64,000 bases of DNA. Source: Neospora caninum Liverpool. Lineage: Eukaryota; Apicomplexa; Conoidasida; Eucoccidiorida; Sarcocystidae. The position numbers and the translations under genes were made by a program. The DNA lies in contig NC_018393.1 of NCBI RefSeq assembly GCF_000208865.1, positions 1,984,001 through 2,048,000 on the forward strand. The letters run 5' to 3'. Positions 1 through 13,000 of this stretch are shown one piece after another (positions within the stretch are counted from its first letter, which is position 1; each line of letters begins with the position of its first letter). The notes below the pieces were generated by a model. That model did no database searches, had not been told where the DNA came from, and saw only the letters and a list, made by a program, of their open reading frames with translations.

Positions 1-87
1 AACAGGCATTTGACATTTGGACTGGAGGTGATAGAAGCTCTGATATGCCTGCTTTCCTGTTGTATGTGCGGCCTTTCTTCCCTTCAG

Positions 88-2875
88 AGAACTCGAAGCG
101 GCAAAAACTGTCGCAGAAATACAACGTACGCTGTTATAACAAAACTTGCGACCTATCCTAGTTTTGGCCTGTAATTGGTGGAGTGCGGAAAAAATCTTGT
201 GGATCTCTTTGGGTACCCCGTTTAGTTAGGGTGCGTTTTCGACGGAGCTGCTACGCGCCTTGCATATATTACTGCGACGCTCGAACAACCGCGTATTACC
301 ACTGCATTGGCCTTTTTCTTTTCCTCGGTTCACCTCGTTCCCGAAACCGTAGACTCAGCCAAGCAAGCAGGAAACTGGGAGCTTCGCCCTTACCAGAGAA
401 GAACCTGCAAGTGTTTCTCTCAGCTGCGTCTGTATGCTTAGATATTTGTGGGTAATGTTATTTCCGCTTGTGTGACTGCCCTGTAGATCGAGAAGAAGGT
501 GCGCGAGCATCGACGGAAGATGAGGAAAACAGCCAAGCAGACTGGCGGCCCCGTACGGAAAAGTAAGGGCAACGTTCCCTCACGATTCACTGTATTTCCC
601 CCATATCGTGGCCTGTGTGCACGAAGCGGTGGCGTCGATTCCCGTCTTCCCGCACCTGGCGTCGGCAGGTGTACGTACACACGGAAAATAGGGTCGGCGT
701 GCTCCTGCGGCGCTCACGCTTCATGTGACGAACTCTTGAGGCGCGTTTTGCCCCTTTCTAAGCCTCGCGCAGCACGCAGAGTCTACGAGCTCCTGCTTCT
801 CCAGTGTTACCTCCCGCTCCATTTCACATGCCTTCGTAGGCTTTGTGGTCAGCCTCGTATCTTCCTTCGAGGGCAGTCTTTGGTGCGGCCGCTCTGTGTC
901 CACGGGAATCGTTCCCCAGCCACGCCTTCTTGCTTGGCCTCGAATCCCACTTGACATGGGTGTGCTTTGTCGGGTATCACTGTTATGATGGTCAGTCCGG
1001 TTTTCCCTAATCGTGTCGGCGCCGTGGGCGCTGTGTTGCCTCGGCTCTTTGTCCTCTCAGAACACCGCCGAGATCCGGGAATCCCCAATTCGTGCCCGTT
1101 CAAACAGGACATTCTGCGAACGATTCAGGTCCGCAAGCAGCAGAAGGAAGCCGCTGCGTCGGCAGAGCGGGAGCGAAGGCTCGGAGAAGCCCGCGAAGGG
1201 ACTGCATCTGGCGGGTGCAACGAAGTGGTGCCAGCAGCGGCAGGCGATGACGGGGACATGGAGGCCCCGGAGCTGGTCCCTGTGAATCCTCTCGCAAAAC
1301 TCCTGGACTCTGCGGAGGAAAGCCAGGCTCGTTTCCGCGCTGCGCAACTGAACGAAAGTGACGAGAACGCCGGGGCCTCACCGTTCGCGTACGAGCTGAC
1401 CACTCAACAGCAGGTGTACCTCCACCAGCAACAGCGTCAGCAACAGCAACTTCTGCGTCGTGTGCTTCAGCAAGCAGATGTCATTATTGAGGTTCTGGAC
1501 GCGCGCATGCCTTCAGCCTTCCGCTGTCCCGCCCTCGAACGCTGGGTCCTCGGCGAAGGCAAAAAACTGATTCTGGTCATGAACAAAGTCGACCTCGTTC
1601 CCAAAGAAGCCGCTGTCGCCTGGCTCAAGACTCTGCAGAGGGGAGTCGCGCCTGCTCTGGCCTTCAAGAGTGCGGGCGGCAAGAGCGCCGGCGCGCGAAA
1701 AAGAGGCGTGAAACGTGGAGGAAAGCGAAAGCTCCAGAACTGGACAGATGTCGAGCCGTTGGAGGCCAGCGAAAGTTTCCGGAAGTAAGGAGGCATGCAC
1801 GAAATCACCGCTGTATGTGTACGTCCTCAGAGAAGCGCTTAGGTTGGCAGAAGCGCGGCGCGCGCTCGTCGGCCATCCGCTCTGCCAGCAGCAGACACTT
1901 CGTGTTGTGAAGGACGTGTTTTTGGACGATTTTCTCAGTGCGATTGCCTTGGATCCTACCCTGTGCTGTGTCGTGTTCTGCATCATTGATTCCACTGGTG
2001 GACCTGGCGTATGCGAGTGAGTCCCCGCAGCCAAGGTGGAATGCCGCCTTGTGTCCCACCGGTGGTGGCTCTTCTCCAGGTGCTCCTCGGTCGCCCTCGG
2101 TGCGCCTGCGCTGCTCCGTCTCCTCAACGCGCTGGCTCATACCGCGAATCGCGGAGAAGTGTCCGCCGACCTCGATCCCACCTCTGATTCTGCCGCTCCT
2201 TCCACCTCCTCTGCCTCGTCCACGCCGAAAGCGAACCTAATTGTTGGCGTCGTGGGGTATCCTAATGTCGGGAAGTCGTCGCTGGTGAACGCGCTCACGC
2301 ATTCGTGTTCCGCAGCCGCCGTCGCAGCGTTGCCGGGGAGCACAAAGACGCTTCAGTTTGTTCGGATTGACAAACACATTCAGTTGATTGACTCCCCTGG
2401 CGTACTCTTCTCGCCCTCAAAAAACCCCCAAGATGATGCTCTGCTGCTGCCGCCGACCTCGGCGTCTCTGGCCAGTTCCCCCAGCGGGTGTCCAGACACA
2501 CAGGGCGCTCAGGGGTCCGAGAGCTGCTCGGCATTCATTCTGCGAAGTCTGCTTCCGGTCCACCGCCTCGAAAATCCGCAGGAAGTCGCCACCGGCGTCG
2601 CAGCCTGGTGTTGCTCAGAAACCCTGCAGCGCCTCTATCGGTTGGAGGCCTTCTCATCACCTCAAGAGATGCTTGCACTCCTGGCGCATCGCCGAGGCAA
2701 GCTGAAGAAGGGAGGCGTGCCCGACCTCGACGCCGCCGCAAAGATCTTCCTCCAGGACTGGCAATCTGGCGTCATCCCGTATTACACCCTACCCCCGTCC
2801 GATGACTCTCAGCCCAGTGCCGCTGCGGACGTGAGTAGCAGTGCAAAGACCAGAACGGCAAAGGGAACAACCTAA
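88..2875 (+). CDS. Nucleostemin/GNL3-type circularly permuted GTPase, 5' partial
   Basis: Exons 88-125, 487-562, 1061-1784 and 2080-2875 join in phase with a stop at 2873-2875, giving about 543 residues plus a missing first exon. The N-terminus has the basic Grn1-type segment (SKRQKLSQKYN then KKVREHRRKMRK) followed by DPGIPNSCPFK, the hallmark of GNL3/GNL3L/Grn1 proteins. GTPase motifs run in permuted order: G4 NKVDLVP (about 1591-1611) precedes G1 GYPNVGKSS and G3 DSPG in the last exon, as in the YlqF/YawG family. Known family role: nucleolar large-subunit (60S) ribosome assembly and export. A Gln-rich coiled stretch precedes G4, and a low-complexity Arg/Lys insert follows the G5 region. 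The start codon is upstream of the window or in an unresolved small exon before 88. Family call is firm; orthology to GNL3 rather than GNL3L is not decided. Confidence 0.9.
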
Positions 2876-2920
2876 CACAAATCAAACGGCGCCTGCAAAC
2901 GGCCAGATATGTATATATTT

Positions 2921-2958
<38 letters not shown>

Positions 2959-3126
2959 ATACGTGAACATACATAATTACGTTCATGCATACGTATCTAT
3001 GTCTGACTGGGGGAACGTAAACGGTGTATTCTGTGGATGATGGGCCCGGGAAGCTTGCCAGTAGGAACGAAGACTCGCGTACAACAAGATATCTGCACGT
3101 GGTGTTTTTGTGTGTTTTGGGGCCAG
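2876..3126. repeat. Short intergenic spacer with TA microsatellite
   Basis: Between the GNL3 stop and the next gene. TATATA/TATG repeat at about 2908-2965. Confidence 0.85.
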
Positions 3127-5549
3127 ATGAAGACCGAGAAGGTCGCCTTCTGGAAGACGCCAGCTGGTGAAGGGGCTGGGGACGCAGTGGCGACAACCCA
3201 AAACGCATCCTCGCCCGCGGAGGTGTATGCGTCGGTCCTCGCGTCCCAGTGCCATGCGATCGAAACGGGTGAAGACACCATGGGAGAGACATCGAGAGGA
3301 CAAGAACCCGGTGTCGTCCGCGTCAGTGTAGACTTTAACCGGGCAAAGAACGAGCCGCAAAGACCCTACATGGTGAGCTCTCCATTTTCAAACGCTCCGA
3401 GCCACCGTAACTGCCCACGTATCCCAGTATAGAGCGAGGTCTTTTCTGCCACCCTCGTGTCAGTCTCAACTCCGCTGGATACTTGTGCGTGTGGGTTTCC
3501 GTCGTCGAGGCTGGTGCCAAAGGCTCGCGTCGAGGCGCAGCGGCTCCCGGTGTCGATCTACCTCGTGGAGCCGTACAAAGACGCTCATAAGGAGGCGCTC
3601 AACACGACCATTCGTGTATCGCGTGGGCGGCACAGCCCCCGGAGGGTCTGGTGGTATTTCGGAGGATACGCTGGGTCAAGTCAGGGGATGTGGGGGCCTT
3701 GTGTATTTCACCGTTCGCCGGTGTCTTACGGCTTGTCGCCGGCCCTTTTCCTTTGCAGTTCTGGCGCCTTTCGTAGCGTTGACGTTTCCATCCGCTGGAC
3801 AGGTGTGCGCCGCCCCACACAGGTGCTGGCGCCGTTGGTGCCTAGGGCTCGTTCTCTCGTTGACATTCTCTGCGTGTTTTTGTGTGGCCTTTTTCGCATC
3901 GGCGTGCTGCGCGGTTGGCTGCCTGTCCATGTCTCGTAGCTCCTGCGCTTCGGCCCCGTTGCCGTTGACTCTGCCAAACGCCCCGGCACCTCGGCGCTGT
4001 CTTTGTCGCCTTCTGCGGTCGGCCGAGGCCGGGACGCGAAGACACATATGGGCGCGGAGAGCGACGACGCGGTGAGCGCCGAAGCGTCGCGCCGCGCAGA
4101 AACCCGGAAAGAGGCGGCGGCCGCCGCAGTCAGCAAGAAGGTACGGAGACACCAGAGAGCGGGCGGGCGACGCGCGAACGACGAGTAGGGAAACGAGGGG
4201 ACGGGGGAGGGACGGGAAAAGAGAAAAGGATGGACAGCTGCGTGGAAGAGAGATGTCTTAGAACGAACGCAGAAATTGGCGGGGTGACACCGAAGGTGAG
4301 AAGGCGCGGAACGCACGAGACACGAAAGAGAATGGCGGAAGGGAAGAATGAGGTACCCGAGCCAGAGCGCAGAAGGCACGTGGGGATGTGGCAACGCGTG
4401 AGAGACAAGGGCTGTGGGACGACCAGAGGAGCCGAGAGGGGACGAGGAAGGGGAGCGTGCGAATGTCCGTGTTTTGCTTTTCGTGTGTAGGAGCGCATGC
4501 CACACGTGGTGGCCATGGCGAAAAACAAGCAGGTGAGAGAGCACGTGGTGTCAAGAAAACGAAAGGTTTCTTCCCTATGGAAAAAGAGGGTGGAGCTCGC
4601 CGTATACGCCGTGTTTCTCATTCAGTGTCTGTGCGGTGTCCTCGACTGCATGTGCTTTTCTGGAAGACATTTTTGCCCTGCGTCTGTCCAGCGCGCCCCG
4701 TGGTGCACCTCCAGGAGATGTCGACCTATGGTGGGCCATGTAGACGTGTGCGTGTACATCTGAGACTTGGTACTTTGTACTGTTGTCGCCCACGCGCGCT
4801 CAAGGGACCTCTACAAACTTCTTTGTCTGTAGGATGAGTAAGTGTCGTGGCAGCCGAGGACACCTACGTGCACTCCTCTAAATTTACGAGTATACCGATC
4901 TCGTCATGCGTGCGGGAAACCCGGTGTCACATGCTGCCGCACGAGTCCACGCTTTCTGCGTTTTAGGCCGCAAAGAAAAACCGGAAACTCGCGAACAAAC
5001 TTCAACGCCTCGTCGGGGAAATGGCTGCCGGCGGAGACGAAGACGCGTCGATGGATGTGAGTGTTGAAGTCGCGCATGGCGGGCGATGCGTTTCATCAAT
5101 ATCGCTTTTGGCTGGACACGCGCTCGGGATAATCTTCCGCTTGATGCTCTCGCTCTGGGTTGCGTCGAACCTGCTTGATCTTCGTTGCCCCTCGCTTCCC
5201 ATCGCGTCATTTTTGACTCCAACTTAAACGTTTACACCGCGTCTGTGTTTTGGATTAAATATACTAGAGCGCTGCGTACGTGCGACGCCAATGGAGAGAG
5301 TGTTTCCGCACTTTGTTTCGTACGGTTTTTTCCGACCTTCGCCCAGTCTCCATTCCCGAGTATGTCACCTTTCGCTCCTTTCTTTTACGGCGAAGACAGC
5401 GGCGCCGTTTCACGCGCGTCCCCTACTTGTTTTGGGTGTCGTGCGGTTGCAGTGGCGATGGGACTCACTGTTGCACCCTGTGTGACGACTGCCGTTCGCA
5501 ACGCTTCTTGCGCTTCTGATGTCTTTCGGTGTCCCTCCAGGAGATGTAA
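3127..5549 (+). CDS. Unrecognised small basic protein, six exons
   Basis: Proposed exons 3127-3372, 3523-3615, 3940-4140, 4491-4532, 4967-5056 and 5541-5549 encode about 226 residues; every intron is phase 0. The last exon is only Glu-Met-stop after a good acceptor. The N-terminal part (MKTEKVAFWKTP...) is Ala/Thr-rich. A central piece reads PVSIYLVEPYKDAHKEALN. The C-terminal third is helical and Lys/Arg/Ala-rich (AAKKNRKLANKLQRLVGEM) and ends in an acidic DEDASMDEM tail, a shape common among nucleolar or RNA-associated proteins. I recognise no domain. The ATG at 3127 was chosen because good coding character begins there; ATG 3037 is in frame upstream. Exons at 4140, 4532 and 5056 have clean donors. 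The boundaries at 3523, 3615 and 3940 are the weakest and may be wrong. It is convergent with the Kelch gene. Confidence 0.55.
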
Positions 5550-6976
5550 AGTTCAGCTCTTTCTGCCTCCCCGCTCAACACAGCGAGAACGCGGAGGTGT
5601 AGGGCGCCGGGGAGAGCGGGTGAGGAGACCATGTGGAAGCCTGGATGGCAGCGGCGAGAAAGGACGGACAAGATTAAAAGGGTTGACACGGCGACGTCGA
5701 AGAAGGTGCCGAGAACGGAATCTCGAGAGAGAGGGTTGCGAGACCAGAGTGACAGACACGCTCGATGTGGAGCGCAGACGAAAAGCAACACGGTAAAGGG
5801 ACATTCGAAATGAAAGAGGGAAGGAGAGCGTCTGTGTGCGCCTGGTCTCGTCGTGAGTCGTGAGTGTGGTCGTGAGGGTATTCCTCCCGTTTCGCCCGTC
5901 GCCTGTTAACTTTGATTCCGTCGTTTCTCTCGTTGTGCACGGGAAGCCTTAAACAGCCAACCGCGAGGGATACGCTACATGCGCGTCTTGTTCTCTCGCT
6001 TCTCTGACTTTTTGCGCTCTTGCTACACTTTTTTTTTCTCTGGCTGAGCCACGTGGAAAATCGAGAGCAGGCCCTGTTCTATCCCGTTGCCTTCTGCGCG
6101 TCTGCCAACTCTCTCGAGGCTGCGCATGCTTTGTGAAACACGTGGAAAAGTGCAACCTGTGCTCTGTCTGCATCAATCCTGCGACTCGCGCCTGCGCGCC
6201 CTGCCACCACCGCCGGAGGTTCCCGCCGGCCACGTTTCTCTCGTAAATTAAAGAAGGCCTACACAAGCGGTTTGACGAAGCGGTCCTCTTTGCCATTTTT
6301 TTCACCACTCTGGTTTGTGTCCCTTCTTCGCTGTCTGCCACTATCGCTGTCTGTCTCTTTGTCTCCCGGATTACGCCCCCTCCCAGGGCACCGCATGCGC
6401 CGCTTCAGGCGCCTTGTCGCCTCCTCGCTCTCTCACTCGGCCGAGAAACCTCGGTTCTGATGCGTTGCGCTGATACACTGCCTCCGATGTTCTCGGAGCC
6501 CAATGCGACACAACGAGGCAAACCGTCAGAGGACGCGACTTGGCCCTCGTCAGAAGGCCGAAAAGGATCAGCAAACGAGGCGACCGCAGTCGCGTTTCGT
6601 AACGGCAGAAAAGGGACATACGGCTGCGTCTGCGGCGCGCGGCAATACGCTCGAGAGACGAAGAAGACTCTTCTTCCCTCCAGCACGCAGAAACGAAGGA
6701 GACAGTTCTTCCCTCCTCACGGAGACACTCAGAGGAAGCGACACACGTTTCTGGAAGGCGAGGGGCAACGCCCTTGCGATAGACCGCTTTCCGCTCTGAA
6801 GCCGCCACAACACCAAAGATCCGGAACTGAGAAAAACGCTGCCTTCACGAAGAACGCGAGAAACGACTGGACCAAAACCTCGCTGTTTTCCATTCGTTGG
6901 ATGACCCAGGACGTGTTCCAACACAGCCGTCTCAGGACATCATCTCCGTCTCTTTCGCTTGTGTCTCAAGATTTCT
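5550..6976. other. Intergenic, convergent 3' ends
   Basis: Between the end of the unknown + strand gene and the stop of the Kelch gene. Sequence is mixed, with open frames on both strands but no family signal or splice-supported exon. Most likely the two 3' UTRs. Confidence 0.5.
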
Positions 6977-8590
6977 CTACTCCGCTCCATCATCCGGGGC
7001 CTCGCCGGCGATCCGCGGCTTCTTCGCCTGCTGCTCGCCCGCCTCCTGCCCACAGGCTTTCTCGCCCTCCGGCTCCGCAGGCTCTGGCGAGTCGCCGCTG
7101 CGGGCACGTCTCTCAGCGCGATCAGGCAGAGACCGGAAGGAGTCGAGAGCGTGTTGGGCGGCGGCGCGCCGAGGCCGCGGAGGCCTGGGTGGCGGAGCGA
7201 CGAAAGGCGGAACCTCACTCTGGTCAGAGAACAGATGGGCATGTCCGGTCGCTGGAGACCGCGGTGTGGAGCAGCCGCTCCGGCTTCCGCTCCGCGACCC
7301 CACAGACCTGTCTCCACTGTCTCCCACGGTGTCTCCTCGGCAGGCACTTCCTGTCGGCGAGCGCGAGCTTTGCACGTGCCGGGGCGACCAGCCGGCGTGT
7401 CCGGCGGCGGGCGACGCCGCCGAACAGACAGAAGACGGCGTCCCAGGCGACGACACAGAGCCGGAGGTTTGGCGACCGCTTCGCGCAGAGGCCAGGTTCG
7501 GGGTTGCCACCGCAGCGAGGTTGGATCCGAGGCTGTCCGAGGTTCGACAGGCGCCTTTCCGGCGCTCGGGGGTCGCGTAGAGGTCGGCGCGTCCCTCGAG
7601 TCTCGGTCCTTCGCGCATGGTCACGTCCTGACTGGCAGCTATGCTCGCTCCGCCTCTTTGCAACTCCTCGTGGGGAGGCTCGCCTCGGCCTTGGGCACTC
7701 GGAGACCGCGGCGAGGAGTCGCAGGAAGGCTCGAACGCCCGAGCGTCTCGCTCTCGCGACGGGGCAGGAGACCGAGACTCACTCAGCGGGCCCCCACCGT
7801 CCGGGGAGACAGAGGGCGAGGAAGGGGCGGACGAACGCGCCACCGAAGGCGACCATGGCGAGCCGTCATCGACGCTGGGCACTGAGGATTCTGCCCTGCC
7901 ACAGGTTGACGCGTGACGAGGCGAGACCGGCATCACGTCGCCCGGACCGCGCCCGCCATCGAGCGTGCCGTGGCCCGTACATACACCCAAAGGCACGCAG
8001 TCGTCTTTCGGCTCGGGGAGACGCACCGAGACGCGAGGCGAATCGCTGTCCTCGTCTGTGTCGTCCCGAAAGACTCGCCAGGCCGTTTGCGGATCGTCCT
8101 CACCCGCGTCGTCCTCGTCCGAAGACTCCTGAGGAGAGAGCTCGTAGGGCTCCGGCACCGCGACGTTCGCCCCTGCCTCCGCATGCAGCAAGCGGAGGCG
8201 CTGGAGCCGCTGCATATCTGCTTCGTACGACGACAGGTAGTCTGCGGGGCAAGGGAAGAAACGGGCAAGTCAAGAAAAAAAAATGAAGCAGCAACGCAAG
8301 GGCGACGGCTCCAAGGCTGCACGACCGCTGCGGCCTCGAGAAAATTCAGGCGGAGACAGACGGAACCGATGCTTTCCCCAAGTGCACTCGGGACAGTACG
8401 TCTCCCTCTCTGGGAGAAGACAGTCGTAGATCCACATCCAGTTCTTTGATGTGTATCAGTGTGCATTCGTGAGGTAACTGCACGCGGCCAGAGACAGACA
8501 CAGCAATCTACAGAGACAGACAGACATCGGTACCGTTCCTTTGCACATGCTTTCAAAAACGTTTGTACGTCTGCCTTCCATTTGCCGTAG

Positions 8591-8627
<37 letters not shown>

Positions 8628-9976
8628 TATATATATGTAGCCTGGTGACTTATATTATGATTCTTATTAATGGGACGCTTCGACAAAATGTAGACCTAAA
8701 ATTGTAAATGGTTCTGAGAGGGGACGGTGAACTATCGTTCCTAACTGAATCTTGTTCAACAAAAGTTGATACAAGTGCATGCTCTCCTTACCGCACGCGT
8801 CGAGGCGTATGAGAAAGGGCCCTGCACGTCTTTCTCTGGAGACCATGGAGTATTCGTTCTTGCAGAGCGGGGCTTCGTCGATGCCGCCCTTTGGACAGTC
8901 GTCTCGCATGGAGACCGTGTCGTCGCCTCGCTCTTCACCGTGGGACCTGCTGGCGGAGAAGGCGGCGCAAGTTGAGGAGGAATCGGCAGCCACGCACAGG
9001 CCGCCGAGAGCAAAAATCTCGCCGGCGACCTCCCAGGCTTGGAGCCCAAACTGCAGGACACAGGCCAACCAGAGGCAAGGAATGCAGCGCCGGCTCTTTG
9101 AGAGAGCGCAGAAATCGAGGGACACTCGGGGAACGAACCCGGCATCACGCGCCGCAGGCAAAAAGAGAAACTCATGCACCATGGGACGCACCCGGCGTGA
9201 ACGATAGGCCTTTCCGATCGCGCTGGAGACAAAGGCGAGGTTGTCGAATCAAAGCGAAGACCAAAACAGAGGACACACACAGACACACATGGAATCGGGG
9301 ATACCCAGTAGACACCACGTGGCCGGCCAAAGAGGAAGGAGATAAACGGAGGTCAACGGAGCAAGACTTACAGTGCCGGGAGCAAACTGCTGCGGCTGAC
9401 TGCCTGCGTCGGCTGCGAGAAGGACATGAGGGAAGGCGAGAGAGCGACGACTCAGCGCGCTGTACGTGAGCAGAGAGGCGGTCGAGCTGCGCGCACCGGA
9501 AGAGACACCGGAAAGGAGGGCTTTCGTTGATTCCGAGTCGGCGTTTCGAGATGCATGCCAGGAAAACGCAGGGGGGCTCTGTGCACACGCTGCACGGTGT
9601 TCTTGGCGACAACGGAGGACCCTCGAGTGGACAGTGTTCGCCCCTTGTCGCGGCTAGGCAGCCCCAGTCACAGAGCGAGACGAACGGCTCTGTCGCTGCT
9701 CTGCAGGGAACTCTGGGCCTAGTCAGAGTCTGGCCTAGTCCGAGTCTCGGCCGCCTCGCACTCCCGGAAGGCAACGAGTCTCACCTGTCTCGGTCTGCTG
9801 TGCGCAGGCCTCCGAGAAGGAACAGAGTCGACTCCACTGTGACTGCACCTGCGAAACAGATGACGGGACGGGAAGGTTTTAGGCCGGGAAAAGCCACGAG
9901 AAGGCCAGTAAGCTCAGCCGAGAAAGACGGACGAAAAAGAAGAACGAATCCAGAATGCCACATATGCACATGCACA

Positions 9977-10058
<82 letters not shown>

Positions 10059-13000
10059 TCGATGTGCACGGAGTCGACTGGCAAGACGCGAGGGGAGGCA
10101 TTGAGATTCACACGGGAAACGCGGGTTAGGTGACCGAGGGTGTGAAGTCTCTCTTTCTCTACGGCAGTACGCCGCCATGCAAACCCGCTCCGTGTCTGCG
10201 AATCGAAAAGTGCAAGACTTTGTGAGGCAACTATCCGGACTCACCGTGGAGGAAGCGTTGATCGAAGGAGCTCTTCACGCGAACCGGAGCAATCGTCTGA
10301 GGCGTACAGACACATGCAAATCATCCGAACACCAGACGTGGGAAACCTATTACAGATCAAAACTCGAAAAAGTCATCGATTGTACATGTCCTTACACCTC
10401 GATATCTCAACATGCTTGCACGCGATTCGACACTGCTTTTCCCCATTCGTATAATCGTTTCATTCCGTACACACGCATATTTGCGAGCTTGCGGCGGAGC
10501 GCTTCACCACAAGGAAAGGGAGTGGCAGTAGGTGGAGACTCAGAGATCTCGATACAAAATTCTGAGTATTTGACAGAACTATGTAGGGGTAGCGGCATTT
10601 CTCCCCGTAGAACTCGACACCTGCATCGAGGCGTGCGCCATTTCCTTACCCAACTCCAGTCCGTTCTCTCCGCGTTGCTCCGAAGGATGTACAGTCGCGG
10701 CCGCGGGAGGATGTACTGAGTGAATCCGCCGGCGACGATCTGGGTCACAAAGCACGGCGCAGAGAATCACTCTCCCTGTGCTGCACATCCTTATACTCGG
10801 AACGCCCGCTCTCAGGTAGAACCCCGACCTCGCACACCGTATACAGTGAAATAGCCGCGCTGCAGCGCGGCGGAAGAGAATGGGCTCTACACGCCTGCGG
10901 AAAGACCCGTCGCCAGTGACGGTCACGGGGCCGAGGGTTTTGCCGCATGAGACTCGCGAACGCGCGACACACAGATCCCTATCTCGAAATGAAGAGGGTG
11001 GACGCCGGGCCTTGGCTGTCTTCAGACGCCTTGCCGCGTCACTGTCTCCTGATAGATACTCCCTTTTCCCCCGGACAGCGACGAGAGCTTCTTCCCAAAG
11101 ATTTCTTCTCCGACTTTGTCCTCCTCTCTCTATCGGAGAAAATCCTTTCGCCACGTTGGTTTCGCTCTCGCTTTTTGTCCTCTTCCCGAGTGTGTTCGCG
11201 TCTCTTCGGTCTGAGCCGAGTGCCGCTCCGGAACTGTGTCACCCCTTCTATGCGGGGCGCATGCACAGTTCCCGCGTGCGAAGGCCTTACCATGGACGCT
11301 GACGCCCTCTTCGGCTCCTCGCCAACTGCCTCGTCGCTTCGCTTTCTTTCTCGGTCTGGCGAGAAAGGTTCTTCGCGCTCGTCCGTTCGGGAGGCGAGAC
11401 GGAAACACGTCGCCGTGTGAAAGCACCGCGGGAGGGGCTGCAGGGGCGGCGAAGACGGAAAGGCCGAAGGAGACGGAAAATCGAGTTTCACCCAAAACAG
11501 ACGACTCGCAAAAAAGGTAGACGCGCAGCTGGAGGGCGACGCCGGGTCGAGAGGAGCCGAACTCGTAGCGAACAGATCAACAATCCACGTGTCCCCTAAG
11601 AGACGCCCCCTGCACAGAGCGCGAGCGCAACAGAACAGGACAACGCATGCCTCCGTAGACTCGCGGCAAGTGCGAGATGTCGTGCGGAAACCAAAACACG
11701 CCGGAAGCCTCCGTGGGGGTTTCCAGCCCGCCTGAGTTTCCGACACTCGAGGTTCAGGCGAAGAGCACGACTCGCAAGGATGCCTCGCGGCAACACCCAT
11801 CGACGACTGCCGCGGAGCATGTGGAGCGATGACAGCGAACGAAAACACGCAGAGCGAGACGACGGGCAGGCGAGGAGAGAGAAACCCAGACACCCGCGGA
11901 AGACGACTTACTCCGAGTCGACACCGCCAAAGAGAATCAGGTGAGGGTCCGAGAAGACCAGCGAATGGCCGAAGCGAGGCGCAGGCCGCGGCCCCACGAA
12001 GGCAGGCGCAGCCCAGTGAAGCTCGGAGCCGAGAGAGACAGGGGGCGAAGCGGGACAGGAGGGGAAGCTGCGGTTCGAGTCGGCGGAATGCGCACGCGCC
12101 GAAAGAGCCCGGAGGCACCCGGGAGCCAGCGACGGACACAGCATTGGAGAGACGTCAAGGAGGTACAGCTGAACGCAGCAACAGACGGGCAGCGACCAGA
12201 TCAACAGACCATGCGAGATGAGGTTTCAGACGCCAGCACGTTGCCAGGCTTCTTCAGTCTCTGCGTCTCTGGTCTGCTTTGCTCCTCTGTCTATCCCATC
12301 GTGCCTATTCTCGTAGTGCTGGTTCGTTCCTTTGATGCTAGCTGCGTCGTGAAACCTCTCCCTCGCGCCTCTTGACGCCCTGACACTGCGAGGTTCTGCT
12401 AGGCTGTTCAGCGTATAAACACTCGGTTGTCAAGCGAATCCCATCTTTTTAGCGTTCACTGTTCTCTAATGGGTGAGGCATCCTCCGTTTCCTGCTTCTG
12501 TCGCATCTTGCTGCTCCGAGCCTGTCCGTGTCTTTCAGATCACCTTGATCGCTCGGAAGTGTGCGCCTTTTTCCCGCCGGAACCCTCCCACTCGCCCCGC
12601 GTCACTCTGATTCCCTCAGCTTCTTCGTCTCACCTGATTGTCGGCGAGGCTGCCGCCTTCCTCCTTGCCTCCAAAGAGCGCCAGGGCGGCTGCATCCTCT
12701 CCCACAGTGATGCCCGCGCATGCATGAAAAAACCTCGCGCCCGGCTGCCGCGCGTCCCTCGCCCTGCGCTGCTCCAAGTCGCCTCGCCTCGGCCCGTCCA
12801 CCCCGCAGCTGTCTTCCAGTCTTGCCACGGCCGGAGACACCGCCGCGGCGTCCCGGAGCTCTTCGCCTCTTCGCGTGTCTCCGTCGCCACGCCTTCGCGC
12901 GGACTCGAGCTCGTCAGACGAGCAGGCCGATCCCGAGGGAGACGCGGGGCGAGGAGACACCCGCCGCCACACCCACGCATGCGGAGGAAGCCGTGAGAGC

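Noticed and set aside
6460..8286. 608-codon + strand frame
   Set aside because: It lies mostly opposite the last Kelch exon; Arg/Ser/Pro-rich shadow of a GC-rich coding strand. The minus strand has the in-phase splice and a disordered C-terminus of normal composition.
10174..10719. 180-codon + strand frame
   Set aside because: Antisense to two Kelch exons and a TA-rich intron; no domain.
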